Positions 1 through 12,351 of a stretch of DNA of 64,000 nt are shown here, in pieces. The notes beneath the pieces were generated by a model. The model made no database searches. It saw only the letters and a program-made list of their open reading frames with translations, and had not been told where the DNA came from. The stretch spans positions 65,590,001 to 65,654,000 of the forward strand of contig NC_071671.1 of NCBI RefSeq assembly GCF_028554725.1, given 5' to 3'. How positions within the stretch are numbered: the first letter of the stretch is position 1; each line of letters opens with the position of its first letter. A program made the translations under genes and the position numbers. Source of the stretch: Zeugodacus cucurbitae. Taxonomy: Eukaryota; Arthropoda; Insecta; Diptera; Tephritidae.

Positions 1-1133
1 TACAATTAAATACTCTTATACATAATATGGAATTGGGGATCATTAATATTACAAATATAATTTTTTTGTTTTTGTTTTTGCAAAGTGAGTAATTTAATAT
101 AAATGTACTTTTCATGTTTATATTAGCGTTTTTCGCGTTTCTTTTTCTCCTTCAAATTTATGAAATGTGCTTTTTTACGTTTTCAATGGTGTGTTTATTA
201 ATTTCTTGCCGATTCGTGACAAAATTCATTATACATTTTACATTTATATAAGCAAAAATGTGTTTGTGTGTGTTTGTATGAGTTGTGTATGTGTGTGTGT
301 GTGAAATTTTGTTTGTTTGTGTACATTTAGGAGGAGGAGTGCGTGAATAATTGTAATAGTAGCTATAATAGTAATATATATATATATGCATATATAGATA
401 GAGACATACATATGCCATTTAATTTGAAGTTAAATTTAAGTTTAATTTTAGTTGCAAATCATTGAGCTCTACTCAATGTGACATCCATAAATTCTACTGT
501 GTAATCAACGTTAAACTGCGTTTCTATATAAAGTTTACTTTTCTTTGCATTTTTTGTAGTTGATTTCATATTTTGCTTTTGCGTGCGGAATATTTTAATT
601 TTTTAAAAGTTAACAATAAGCAATATTTTTTTTTTTGATATTTTTTATGATTTTTTTACTAATGTAAACTTTCATTTAACATCAAAACCAAAATTAAAAA
701 ATCCCGTAATTTGCTTGAAATTTTACATCTCTACATGTACATATATGTATTTGTTTGTATGTATGTGTATTTAGTTGGTATTTTTTATAATATTCATTTT
801 TAATTTTTTAATAATTCTTAAATATATACGATATTCGAAAAAATTTTTCAATAAAGTTGCATCGACACTCCTGCGAACGTTATAATGTACCCATATAACT
901 GTTCAACTAACTTCCGACGATTCAACTATATTTTGTGAAGCTAATTGTTGTTGTAGCAGTGAAGCATCTTCACACTTACGCTTCATTGAAACTTGTTTCT
1001 TATACTTACCACCTCATGAGCACGAAACAAATATTCATCACTAATCCATGTTGCAATCAATATTCGGCTCATACTTCATTCTATTCTGCATCAAAGGTAT
1101 TTTTTTTTACTTTTCATCCTTTATATTTTCCAT
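1..1133. other. AT-rich flank, no gene seen
   Basis: This stretch lies downstream of the stop codon of the minus-strand PABP-like gene and probably holds its 3'UTR and the intergenic DNA beyond. It contains a TG-rich microsatellite near 253-305, poly-T runs and short ATATA tracts. A minus-strand polyadenylation hexamer (TTTATT on the plus strand) lies at 194-199, but it is too far from the stop to assign with confidence. The ORFs here are low-complexity and not credible. Confidence 0.5.
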
Positions 1134-2883
1134 TTAATAGTAGAACACTTGACCAGCCTTCTGCCGTTTACGTTCCTCGAGTTTCCGATTGATCTCCTGT
1201 TGGCGCTCGACTTTGTTCAGTGCACGTGCAACGTACAAGAACTTATTGTCCCCCAATTGCTTACCATTTAGACCAATAACAGCTGCCAGAGCCGATTGTG
1301 GACTCTCAAAAGCCACAAAACCGAAACGACGAGAACGGCCCTCCTCATCCAGCATCACCTTAAAAATAAATTTCGAATTAGTTGAAAATTGCACTGCAGG
1401 CATGATAAGCGCACAACAGCAACAGCCGTTAACCGATAAAAGTCCAACTTTTATTTGACGTGGACTTTTGAGCCAAATTGTAAAATAATCTATTTATCTA
1501 TGACTGTCCATATCGAGTACATGCTTTCGGGCAAGTATTAATTTATATTTATATACTCTGTCGTTCATCCTACAGTATTTTATGAGTCTAATAACTTAAT
1601 TATGACGTCGCAAATTCAATTCAATCAAATGATTTTAAACCAATCAAATATACCATATGCATGATTAACCGTTACCATTAGTTGTCAAGCCAAGGCCTAA
1701 ACTGGGCGGTAAAGTAATGGGTGTTCACAAGGGTAGCAGTTGGGGTGGCACACCACAGCACAAGGCATAAACAAGGACATGCGCAACGTTGTATTGTTGC
1801 GAAGCAAACATTAAACTGAATATACCACAGTATAGGAGAATTTAGGAAAAATTGTGTAACAGAGTAACACAGATGCAGAGCAGCCCTCAGGGCAGGAGAG
1901 GTAGTAAAGAGGCATGGCATGGCATGGCATGGCATAAGATACGAAAAAACACTATATAAACATATATTTTTTTTTTAATTTGCCAATGTAATTAAACAAA
2001 AAAAAAAAAAACACTTAATAACTTTCACATTGTACAGCATGACACTTGCGCAACATTAATTTGCGTTACGCGTTTAAGTTGGCTTATTTTTCAGTTAACA
2101 TAGCATTCAAATGCACCACACATTTATCAGTATGAGTTGTACGAAACTTACCCGGTGACTGGTTATGCGTCCATAAGGTTCAAACATTTCATGTAAATGT
2201 TGATCAGTGAAATCTTCACTGAGATTCTTCACATAGAGATTCCTAAATTGCGATGCCTTTTCTTGTTCACGGTCACGGCGTGGTATGAATTTTACCACTT
2301 GCACCTTCTGATTATTGCACAACATACCATCTACCTTTGAAATAGCAATACGTGCAGCTTCCTCTGAATCGAAATGCACAAAACCATAGCCGCGTGAATT
2401 ACCATCCTCATCTTTGGCAACATTGCAATTTAAAATGTTACCAAACACACAAAAAGTGTCGTAGACTGCCTTGTTGTCAATGGAGCGTTCCAAATTTTTG
2501 ATGTAAATTTTGCCGCTATCCGGTGAGCTCGAACTTGCGCCACTACCGCTGCCGCTACCAGGCATGCCGCTGCCATTGTTTGGCATGTGAGGCGACATTG
2601 AAGTGATGTTGCCGCTGCCCATGCCCATGGGTGCATGAGGTGCATGACGATTCATAGCCGAAGCGGCATGATGAATATTGTTGTTGGCTGTGCCGGGATG
2701 GGCACCCGGATGGGACCCATGTGCTGCCGATGGATGGTGAGCCATTGGCCCGCCAGCTTGTCCAGTAGTGGCATGGTGGTGCAATTGCGGTTGTTGCGGA
2801 TGGTGTGCCGTAGCCAAAGGGTGGCCAGCGTAATGATGGTTGGGGGCAGGATTGCCGCGAAACGTCATCGAATTGACAAACAT
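1134..2883 (-). CDS. PABP-like RNA-binding protein with two RRMs (CG4612-like)
   Basis: Two coding exons on the minus strand, 2883-2152 and 1358-1134, are joined in phase 0 across a 792-nt intron (CGG|GTAAGT donor, TTTTTAAG acceptor), giving 318 residues. Residues 1-125 are low complexity, rich in His, Gly, Pro and Ser. RRM1 runs about 126-203, with RNP2 IYIKNL and RNP1 RGYGFVHF. RRM2 starts at about 215 (NLYVKNL) and is cut by the intron before its RNP1, RRFGFVAF, in exon 2. The spacing and motifs are those of the poly(A)-binding protein family, where tandem RRMs bind A-rich RNA. The C-terminal MLLE domain and RRM3/4 of true PABP are absent, so this is a short PABP relative. I recall Drosophila CG4612 as the nearest counterpart in size and layout. 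The frame is open for 45 codons above the chosen ATG (GTG at 3018) but has no ATG there, so the start is the first in-frame Met. An upstream coding exon is not excluded. Confidence 0.85.
1359..2151 (-). repeat. Intron of PABP-like gene with GGCAT minisatellite
   Basis: This intron separates the two halves of RRM2. It contains five perfect tandem GGCAT units at 1911-1935. No other gene is seen. Reading through the donor adds about 14 residues before a stop, so intron retention would truncate RRM2. Confidence 0.7.
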
Positions 2884-4181
2884 AATTGGTGGTGGTAGTG
2901 GCGGCACTGCGGGCTGCTTATGGAGCGTGGTGGCGACGATGGAGTTGTTATAAGCGTTATTGTAAGAATTGCTGCCGTAGCTAAGAATTTTGAAGTTTTT
3001 TCTTTTTTGTTGAACCACCGGCGCACGTTCAGCTACTTATATCTGTTTAAGCTATATTTTATGCACGTCTATCAATTCACTATTTGTTTATGAAATCAAT
3101 ATACAATAAAATAACAATTTATAATTAATATATGAAAAGCGGTAAAGTAAATGATCAGCTACCTAAAAATTTATGTGCACCGTTTGACGCCCAACAAACA
3201 GTTTTCACTTTTTTTATCCCACACACCTCTCCAACCGTGTTAACAATTTTCAATTGCTCGTAACTTGCCCGTTCGCTAGTTCGCTTCGCTTTTCGTCTTC
3301 GTTGCGTGTGCGTTTTGCAAAAAATCGTTTTTCCGCTTTGCTTTGTCTTGTTTCACTTCACTTTTCTTTGTTTGATTACTTTATTTCCTTGGCTGTTTCA
3401 TGTATTTTCTTTTCTTTCGTTTTTCTCCAAATTTCACTTAATGCCTTAACACTTTTCTTTGCTCTTATTCTACCTGCATTTTTTCATTGCCTACTTATAA
3501 TAGCAAATTATGATGCTGATGCTATTTTTGATAACTTTTAACAAACGCACAACAAAAATATCAGTTTGTTAAATTTGTTTAGTACAGCAAAATTACTTAG
3601 TTCTTATTTAACAAATTTATTTTGCGAAAAAACGATTTGTAGACTAGAGCCACGAACTTGCGTGCGAGCAAAGAAATTGGGCACGTATTGCAACGTAGAA
3701 AGAGGTGGCCACTCGGTTAAAATTGAGAATTAAATATTCAAAATTGTTGCCCATTAAATAATTTTTCAAATATAAATTTTTTTAAACAAATCATAAATAA
3801 GAAGCGACATTACAGTTTCGTACACATCTGCGATATATCTTATTTTATTTATAATATTTCATTTTCCTTTTTGTTTTCGTTGTAGTGAAAGTTTTATCAA
3901 TGATGCAAATGTACTAAATGAAAACAGTACTAATTTTATATATGTTAATTTTATATTATTTAAGTAATTTTGACACAAGGAGTGATTGAACCTAATTTTT
4001 AGAAATAAATTTCAAGAAAATTTATGTTTTTATTACAATACATCGAAAATGTATGTTTTATACTTATTATTTTTATGTGAATATTTTTTCTCAGTGTAGT
4101 TGACAGATGTCTGATGGTAGTGTTCGAAAGTTTATTTATGTTTATTTTTTATTTAAAATAAGTTTTTCGCCTCTTTTCTCG
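2884..4181. promoter_or_regulatory. Divergent intergenic region between the PABP-like gene and Brca2
   Basis: The two genes are transcribed away from each other across about 1.3 kb, which must hold both 5'UTRs and promoters. A relatively GC-rich, TTCGC-rich block near 3250-3330 and the segment 3640-3720 are the least AT-biased parts. I could not fix a transcription start. Reading from 4107 gives an in-frame upstream ATG for Brca2, but the 25 extra residues are hydrophobic and unlike the rest of the protein. Confidence 0.35.
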
Positions 4182-7100
4182 ATGGCTGATGAAAGCATTA
4201 ATTCCAGTCCACGAAAATTGAATAACTCCATACACAAATCACGTTTGCATCGACGACAGAAAAGGATTAATGCTACATTCAGTAAAACTGCGGAATCACT
4301 CTGTAAAAATGAAGTCGAGGAAGAAAATTTATCCTGTACACTTTTGGTAATGTATGACTCCGACGAGCCTATGGAGGATACTGTTAAAGAAAAGCCGTTG
4401 CCAAAAGTTAATATTAGTTACGATCCATTTGCCGAACAACGTCTTCTCGTCCTAGCGGATCGGAGTAAAGCAATGCCCAGCAGCTCTCGCCATTTTAAAG
4501 CCACACAAGGTTTTGAGCCCTGTGATAATTTTATATTTGAACCTCCCGAACCGCGAGTAGATAAAGTTAGTGAAACCCAGAATAGTAAAACTGGTGCATT
4601 TGAAATCACAGATTCTGAGCTGCTGCAATTATGCGAAGAAACGGAGAAGAAAACCATAAGTTTGTCAGGTGTAAAAGAAGATAAAATGGAAATAGATAAA
4701 TCACCAAAAACACCCAAAGCCAAACGAGAAACAAAATCGATAGTAGATTTAATACTTGAAGATTTCTGTAGTTCACCACAATCCCCTGAACTAAATCAAT
4801 CCTCGGAGGAGAGTAATTTTAATTTTCGGTTTGCTAATAAACCCTTGAGAACCTATAGCAGACCTAAACGCGAAAACGTAATAGCACGTCAAAATATTGC
4901 TGAGCAATATACACAGCCCACAAATATTGTTGGACATTTTGAATTAAATGACGATTTGCTAAGCAATGATTCATCCACCGACCTCTCAGTGCAGGAGGAT
5001 CAGACACAACTTATACCTGTGAAAGAAGAAATTGTCGTATTGCAACGTTCACAGAATTTATGCGAAAATTTACAGAATTTAAGCGCCTATTTTACACAGT
5101 TGGTAGAGGAGGAGGAGGAGGGAGAAAAAAGACAAGATACGTGTATGGAATTAGTAGACCATCAGTTAGAGGAAAATAACATTGATGTGAGACAATTTGA
5201 AGAAAAAAGTAGCTTAGACAATTTCTTTACACCGACCAAAGCAGAGGATGACTATATGCAGTGCGAGGAAGAGTTAGTGTTGCCAGAAACAGAGGAACTC
5301 TGTAGAAACAGTCCAAATGAATATATATCAAATGAAGAAGAGTTTAAAGGCTTCAGTAGTGAGGAAGACGACGCTAGTGTTGATTTGCAATTTGCAACAA
5401 AACAAAACTGTGATACGTTAAAACCTAACGGTAAGTTATAACTTTGATTTTATATTTTTTATATGTATTCCAATTCTTTCCCTTTTTTTAATATTAAAGC
5501 GGATACAAATAATGACGAACAAAATGACGAATGGTATGATGAATGTGATATATTTGCGAAATTTGATATGGGTATTGCTGTGGATGCGGCTTCATCATTC
5601 AAGTTGGACAACGTAGAAACTTCCAACGCAAATCATACGGTGGACACTGTGGATGCATGTAATTCTGCGCAAATAAACGCCCAACCTGCAACAGGCTTTC
5701 GAACTGCCTCAAATAAAGAAGTAAAAATTTCTGCGGAGGCTCAAGCTCGTGCGACGTCAATATTGCAAAACTTACCACCACTACCAATAAACAGTAGTTA
5801 TGACGAAGAGTTACCCATGGAAGACGATGAAGCTGAAGATTGTACAAACGTTATGAATCGCACAATAATCATTTCTAAGACGACGACAATTGATAATTTA
5901 ATTGATGCCTCAGCGAAATCACAGACTCTACTCAACGCTGCTAAAATCGAAACTAATGAACAGCCATTCTTTGTCGGGTTTACCACTGCTTCCCGTAAAA
6001 CAATTACAATTTCCGATGAAGCTAAACAACAGGCGGCGCGCATTCTTGAGCAGTTAACGCCACTGCCACAGGACGAACCATGTGACATGAATGACGTTGC
6101 TACAAACAATGCCTCGACCAGCAAAGAGTTATTTGTTGGCTTTCGCACAGCTTCAAGTAAAACAATAAATATTTCGAAAGAAGCACAGGAGCGTGCATTA
6201 AAAATATTAGAGCAACTGCCAGAGGTTGGAATGGAAGAAGAGCAGGTTGACACAAATAAATTTGGTGGATTTCGCACCGCTTCAAGAAAAACAATACAAA
6301 TATCCGATGAGGCAAAGAAGCGAGCTGCGCGCATATTAGAAGACGTGCAGGAATTTCAAGCAGACCAAAAGGAAAACAATGGAGATGAAGTTAACGGAAC
6401 TTTAGAAAATATACAATTTAGTGAGTGGCCTATGGAAGGGGAGTATCAGATGGATGTTGTTGAAAAAGTTACTAATGAAAATATTGCAAATGAATACAAC
6501 ATAAATCTTCCCGGTTTTGCCACAGCATCTAAAAAAGTGATTGTCATATCTGAAACTGCGAAGCAAAAAGCTGCTGCTCTACTGGAGAGCTTACCTGAAC
6601 TGCCCATCAATGACAACTTGAATGTTGGAAATATCAAAGAGAATTCAGAAACGAAAACGTTAAATAATTTGTTATTTTCTGAGTGGCCTTCAGACCAAGT
6701 GAATGAAGACTCAGCCCTTACAAACGAAACAGCTCTGAATGGTTTGCATAAAAGAAAGCGTAGCGATAGCGAAAGTGCACAAAATCAACCAGTACTTGCA
6801 TCAGCGCCTCAAACACCAACAAAATTTATTTGTAAACCAATTTGTGGTCCACGCAGTCCGCTAGCGCACATACAAACGACCGTCACACATTCCAGTTTGA
6901 GTGAGCTGGCTGTAAAAACACCGCCAGATTATCGAGCTAGACATGGTATAATAACGCGCAAGAATCTGTTATCCTTAAATAAGAGTAATAAAATGAACGC
7001 GAAATCATTGCAACCAACTAAGGAATCCAAGGTTGGAAGCAACTTTGCTGAAACACCAACAAAGCGTAGCAGCGCAACAATTGCCAATGAACCCAAATCA

Positions 7101-7577
7101 CCACCTGTCACACCAATACCAAATTTGCAAGAATTCTTCACTTCTGCCGCCATAAGCACCAGCACACCACAGCCACCGGCGCGAGAGCAAACTCACATGC
7201 GCACACGTGCTAGAAAGCGCGCTGATTTTGTAGCAGCTGCATTGAGTACACCAACTACCGCAAAAGCAACAACAACAGCAACAATAACGACACCAACCAA
7301 CGATATCTCATTTAAGCGTATCGATTGGGAAAATGAGAGCGTAAATAAAAGCGTCGCATCGCTAAACGCCAGCAGATTGTCAAATACGTCGTGTAGTAAC
7401 ATAACGAAGTTGGAAACGAATCCGACTCCTAAACAGCGCATCGCCCGTCTGCGTATGTATGGCAAACCACCAAGTGTCTCGCCGATTTGTATGTCCAGCA
7501 CAAATAATTGTCGTATATCGGGTCTAAAAAGACGCACACGTAGCGCCACCAAAAGCGATCACATTGACCAGGAGTAG
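4182..7577 (+). CDS. Brca2: BRCA2 homologue with five BRC repeats
   Basis: Two exons, 4182-5430 and 5500-7577, join in phase 1 across a 69-nt intron (ACG|GTAAGT to TTAAAG), giving about 1108 residues. The first 416 residues are acidic and poorly structured. Five BRC repeats follow, starting with GFxTAS at about residues 482, 576, 630, 673 and 755. Each has the FxxA core (FRTA, FTTA, FRTA, FRTA, FATA), an isoleucine/serine stretch, an EAxxxA helix and a closing [IL]L-E/Q-x-[LV] motif. In BRCA2 proteins these bind RAD51 and load it on resected DNA during homologous recombination. A motif FSEWP occurs twice, after repeats 4 and 5. The last 250 residues are basic and rich in Ser, Thr and Pro, with several TP sites. 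I see no clear helical/OB-fold DNA-binding domain before the stop at 7577. The start was taken at the second in-frame ATG; the first (4107) would add 25 hydrophobic residues. Confidence 0.9.
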
Positions 7578-7854
7578 TAAAAATCCCGTTAAGCAACGCA
7601 TGTATATAGTTATCAATATATCTTGTTAGCAATATGTAAATATGTATGTAAAATTTATTTTAATTTCGTTTTTTCGTTTTTTTTGAATAAGTTCAAAATA
7701 TCGTTTAAATATTAATTCCATTATATTTTTCATTTGCAAAAGTAATTTCTGCAAAAGTTAAAAAAGAAAAATGTTTTTGTTTAATAAATTTTGTAAAATC
7801 ATACCAACGTCGTGTATGAGTAACTGAAGTTATGTATTTAAATTTTTAAGTTTT
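7578..7854 (+). terminator. Brca2 3'UTR and polyadenylation signal
   Basis: The 3' flank of Brca2 is AT-rich and carries a canonical AATAAA at 7783-7788, about 206 nt after the stop. A Helentron-like repeat begins about 70 nt further on, so the transcript probably ends just before it. Confidence 0.55.
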
Positions 7855-9055
7855 TATACTCTCGCAACAAAAGTTGCTAAAGAGAGTATTATAGTTTTGT
7901 TCACATAACGGTTGTTTGTAACACCCAAAACTAAAAGAGTTAGATATAGGGTTATATATACCAAAGTGATAAGGGTGAAGAGTGGAGTTCCAATCCGAAT
8001 GTCTGTCTGTCCGTCCGTCCGTCCGTCTGTGCAAGCTGTAACTTGAGTAAAAATTAAGATATCTTGATGAAGCTTGGCACACTTATTTCTTGGCACCATA
8101 GGAAGGTTGCTTTCGAAAATGAGCAAAATCGGACCACTGCCACGCCCACAAAATGGCGAAAACCAAAAACACATAAAGTGCCATAACTAAGCCATAAATA
8201 AAGCTATGGAAATAAAATTTGGTATGAAGGATCGCACTATGAAGGGGCATATTTGGATGTAATTTTTTTGGGGAATTTTGCGTGGCCCCGCCCCCTACTA
8301 AGTTTTTTGTACAAACCAATAGAGCTATTTAAACCAAACTTTCTGCAGTCGTTTTTTTTAGCCACTTCATAATACAGTCCAAAAATGAAAGAAATCGGAT
8401 CATAACCACGCCCACCTCCCATACAAAAGTTAGGTTGAAAATTACTAAAAGTCGGTTAACTCACTAACGAAAAACGTCAAAAACACTAAATTTTACATAA
8501 GAAATGGCAGATGAAAGCTGCACTCAGATTTTTTTACAAAATGGAAAATGGGCGTGGCGTCGCCCACTTATGGGTAAAAAACCATATCTCAGGAACTACT
8601 CGACCGATTTCAATGAAACTTGGTTTTTAATAGTTTCCTTACAACCCAAAGATATGTTGTGAAAATAGGTCAAATCGCTTCACAACCACACCTACTTCCT
8701 ATATACCAGAACTTTGAAGACGATCTGAATCGTTTACTTTACAATATATAAAGTAAGCACTAGTGAATATATCGATGCAGAACTTTGCACAAATACTACC
8801 TTTATAGTGTGGCAGCCCCATTCTAAAAATCGCCGAAATCAGACCATAGGTTTTTAAGGCCCCATATATCGAACTCGAGGACCTCGGTGCTTCTAACCTA
8901 ATATTATGGTTTCCAACTTTCAATGGACTTTATACAATATATATGACGAATATGTGGGTCAAATTGTGTATTATATAATATAAATAAAGTTAAATAAAAA
9001 AATTGCGAGAGTATAAAATGTTCGGTTATACCCGAACTTAGCCCTTCCTTACTTG
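7855..9055 (-). mobile_element. 1.2-kb Helentron-like non-autonomous repeat, copy 1
   Basis: This is one of three copies of the same element in the window; the others are at 27997 and 30591, in the opposite orientation. Terminal inverted motifs TATACTCTCGCAA and TTGCGAGAGTATA lie at the 5' and 3' sides. The outer 3' side folds as a hairpin (TACTCTC and GCAAC stems around ATTT or AAAA). The other end carries a conserved tail with the small palindrome GTTCGG..CCGAAC, ending in ACTTG. A GTCC/GTCT microsatellite lies near 8000-8030, and motifs such as CCACGCCCA recur inside. The short ORFs are not conserved between copies in a coding way. This layout (subterminal inverted repeats, internal microsatellite, terminal hairpin, no obvious target duplication) resembles DINE-1/Helentron-associated elements. 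That family assignment is inference. Confidence 0.75.
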
Positions 9056-9240
9056 TTTTTTGTTGCTTTTAGTAGGTGGAGGAGCAAAAGGAAGCTCAAG
9101 AACTATTGAGCCGTGATAATTTGGGTTTCTCATAACCTTGGTCTAGTTTATCCTGGTTATTCGAATAACAAGAACACTGAGTTACGTTTTTTATATATTC
9201 TGTAAGATAACAACAACAGCAATGCACTATTTTCTTTATA
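9056..9240. other. Short spacer, no feature seen
   Basis: AT-rich spacer between the Helentron-like copy and the pogo-like element. I see no gene or clear signal. Confidence 0.5.
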
Positions 9241-9385
9241 CAGAACAACCTCTCTTAACGGACACACCAAGTTATATTTTTAGAACAAATGACCATCTCT
9301 TGGGCGGACACCTCTCTTGGGCGGACAAAAATCGATCTATCGAAAAAGCTCGACGGTGAGAATCCGTCCAAGAGAGGTTTCACTG
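9241..9385. mobile_element. Small pogo/Tigger-like MITE
   Basis: The 145-bp unit begins CAGAACAACCTCTCTTAAC and ends with the inverted counterpart AGAGAGGTTTCACTG. Both ends match the CAGT-R-AACCTCTCTT style of pogo/Tigger elements. TA precedes the left end; the right flank is degraded (TG). A short internal duplication (CTCTTGGGCGGACA) is visible. It has no coding capacity. Confidence 0.6.
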
Positions 9386-9708
9386 TGCATATATCCTGAT
9401 AGGTTTGTTTAAAGGTTTAATGTTGTAATTCGAGTCGCATATAAACTAAGGATGTAATAAATGTTTTTTTTTTTAATTAAAACCCGTTAATAATTATTGG
9501 CATATTTTTATAAAACACGCTTTATTATTTCGTAAAATATGTACGTACGTACGTTTGTATGTTTGTATATAAATAATTGTATGTAATAAGTTGTGATGTT
9601 CTTCAGGACAATATATGTATGTCTGTGCACGTGAATTTAGTGATTCATTTAATGATTGAAATTGGCAATAGTTTCTTCTTCTTCTGTTAAATATCTCTGC
9701 TAACAGCA
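9386..9708. terminator. 3' flank of the CCDC85-like gene
   Basis: Sequence downstream of the CCDC85-like stop on the minus strand. TTTATT at 9521-9526 gives a minus-strand AATAAA 183 nt after the stop, a likely polyadenylation signal. A GTAC/GTAT microsatellite lies at about 9541-9570. Confidence 0.5.
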
Positions 9709-12351
9709 CTACATACTACTCGACACATTCGGCACATTACTTTCCAGCTTGCGCCACACCACATTACACATTTCGCGCACCAACGCCTTTTCGCCGTCAT
9801 CCATTTGGTCTCTTGAATTCTCAATGAGTCCACTGAGACGATCTCGTTCCAATTGTTCGCGTACCTCGAGCACTTGGAGCGCACGCACCACAGCTTCGGG
9901 TCGACTTGATATCGGATCGATTAGCGGATTTTGTGCTGATTGTTGTTGCTGCTGCTGTTGTTGTTGTTGTTGATGTTGTTGCGGGGTTTGTGTGGCTGGT
10001 GCTTGCGTTTGGGTATGTTGAGTTGTTAGAATATTAGATGTGGGTGTTGTTGTTCCGACACGTTCCTCTTCCAATTGTCGTATGCGTCGTTCCAACGAGC
10101 GTACGTATTGGACGGTCTGATCACTAAGCGTGGTCCGTAGCGTTGTTTCCTGAATGCGGTAAGAAAGCGGATATATAGTTAAAAGTATAGTCTACCTTGA
10201 CCTTGCCTTGGTTTTATAGCCTATGATGAGTCCTGGTGATCAGCGACTCAAACTCAATTCCCGAATTTCACTATTATAGGGTACTACTTACAGGCATTTG
10301 CCGCTCATAATTCCTCAACGCCGATAGTGTCTCCTCTGCATTTGTGCTCGAACTACTGCCATCACCATCATCCCGTAGTGGATTCCGTACGGAGCTGCCG
10401 CAATTGGCACAGAGTGCGTTCGCCGCAATATGTGTCCGTTCTTCATCCAGGTACAGACACAACTCCTTCAATTCCAGATTATCGGTAATTAGCTCTTGTT
10501 GTTTGTCATCCAGTTGACGCAACTTGTGCTGTACATGAAATCAGTACATAAGTATTTGGAGTCATGAGTCCATTAGACCTACCTGATATGCTGCCACCTC
10601 CTGTCGCATCACACTGGCTGTATATCTGCCAAAACGCTGCCATTCTCGTGCGAGCTTCCGACCCTTTTGACGATCGTCATCCAGAAAGCAACAGAGGTCA
10701 CGCAATTCCTGATTGTCGTCGAGTAATCGTTGGTTTTGCTCCTTTAAGACGCGTAGCTCGTTAATGAGGCCCTGAGTGTAGAAAAGTTTGGAATTTGTAG
10801 TAAAATATAGACAAAAATTGTTAATATAAAGTTCGCACTAGAACCAAGAATCTTGAACATCTTCTTCAGCATCAACAGTCTGATGTTTTGCGATTCCTGG
10901 CTGAGGACAATGATTGTCGAACTTTTCATTAAGCGATAAATATTTACCTGTAATTGACGATTTTGTTCGGCGGTGAGTCGTGTGCTGCCGGTCGACACAG
11001 CGGCGGCACTCGAGGTGATCGAAGCATTCGGCGATGGATGATCTTGATCACTTTTACGCACAAACTTAAGCATATCTTGTTGATGCTGTTGTTGTTGCTG
11101 TTCCACTTGTTGTTGTTGTCGATACTGCTGTTGCTGTTGTTGCGGATTGTAGAAATATTGCGGATTCGTGGCACCACCTGTGAGCCGTGCACTTTGCCGC
11201 TGTGCAAGCGTCGACTGATGCGAAGGCAAGTAGCGACCGCTGCCGCCGTTTAATTTCAACGAATCCGGTATATAGACAGGCGACAATTGTGGTATGTCCG
11301 GCGGATATTTAAGATTGAAGTGTGTCGTATCGAAATTCGAGGACGCGAGCTTGCTGCTGCTGCCCGTCCCTGACTGGCGCTGGCCAAAGGTCTCGGCACT
11401 CTCAGCGCCGCCGCTGCGCAATGTATTTATGTGCTTCAATATGCCAGCCTGGTTGCCAGTCGGCTGGGGTGGTGGCTGGTAGCGTGGCGGTATGGAATGT
11501 GCTGGCGCCTTTAAATAATTGACAGCTTTCAGCGCCTGCAGATTGTATGCGTTGCGTTGCTGTTGCAAAGTGACGCCGTTGATGGACGAAGTGCCAGTCG
11601 GAATTGTGCCTTCACCCTCGCCACTCAAATGCTTCGACGCCGCTTGCTGCTGCTGCTGTTGCTGGCTGTGATGATGTTGTGCGTGGTGTTGGTGTTGCTG
11701 GTGGTTATGGGTGTGTGTACGTTGATCCTTACCGCTATGCGAGGATGTTGGGTGTAGGTGTGCGTCTGATGAAATGCTACCGCTAGTCGCAGCAGTCGTC
11801 GGCTCGGCCGTGTGCTGCTGTTGCTGTTGTGGGTGATGTTGGTGTACAGTGGCGATGGTTTGCAGCTGGTGCGAAGGCAATGCGGCGCCACTGGAGTATT
11901 TTGTAATTGGGTTGGCTGATGGCAATACTGATGAGTTTGTCGTCACGCTTTGCTGTTGCTGTTGCTGTTGCTGCTGCTGGAGTGAGCGTTGCGTCAAGGT
12001 TTGCACAGCACTGGGAGCTGGCAGTGTGCGTCGTGTTTGTGGTGCTTGTAATTTACTTGAAATCGTAGCAGAAAATTGCTGTTGCGTTATTTTGTCACAC
12101 TCGTTGTTATTATTCGATTTCGGGTTATTAAGGGGGATGGCGTTACTGTTGTTGTTGTTATTATTGTTGATTGTGTTGGCGGTGATGGTGTTGACACCGG
12201 TTGGCAATGTGTGCGACGCTTCTAGCGTTTTGGTTTTGTTTGCACTTAAAAACTTTTCACTCAGTTTGTTTATATTGTTATTGTTGTTATTATTATTATT
12301 ATTGTTGTTGTTGTTAGTAATACCAGACATTTTATTGGACGTCTTAGTCAT
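9709..12351 (-). CDS. CCDC85/DIPA-family coiled-coil protein, poly-Q/poly-N rich
   Basis: Four coding exons on the minus strand, 12351-10948, 10771-10583, 10528-10292 and 10149-9709, are all joined in phase 0 with good splice sites, giving 756 residues. Residues 1-468 are low complexity: runs of Asn (N-terminus), Gln, His/Gln and Ser/Thr/Pro. The conserved core spans about 460-600. It contains LRDLCCFLDDDRQKGRKL, AREWQRFGRYTASVMRQE and ELKELCLYLDEE, which are diagnostic of the CCDC85 (DIPA) family. A second coiled-coil follows (SLERRIRQLEEE, about 627-638), then a poly-Q run and a charged C-terminus. Family members are linked to cell junctions and to p120-catenin/PAR-3-type partners (PICC-1 in C. 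elegans); that role is known for the family, not shown here. I believe Drosophila CG17265 is the counterpart, but this is from memory. The long homopolymeric N-terminus is much larger than in vertebrate members. Confidence 0.88.

Noticed and set aside
158..418. 86-codon minus-strand ORF
   Set aside because: Composition is Tyr/His/Thr-rich, from TG and TA microsatellites; no family resemblance.
7846..8923. Several overlapping ORFs, for example a 106-codon frame at 7854-8174
   Set aside because: They lie inside the Helentron-like repeat; the frames break between the three copies, so they are not genes.
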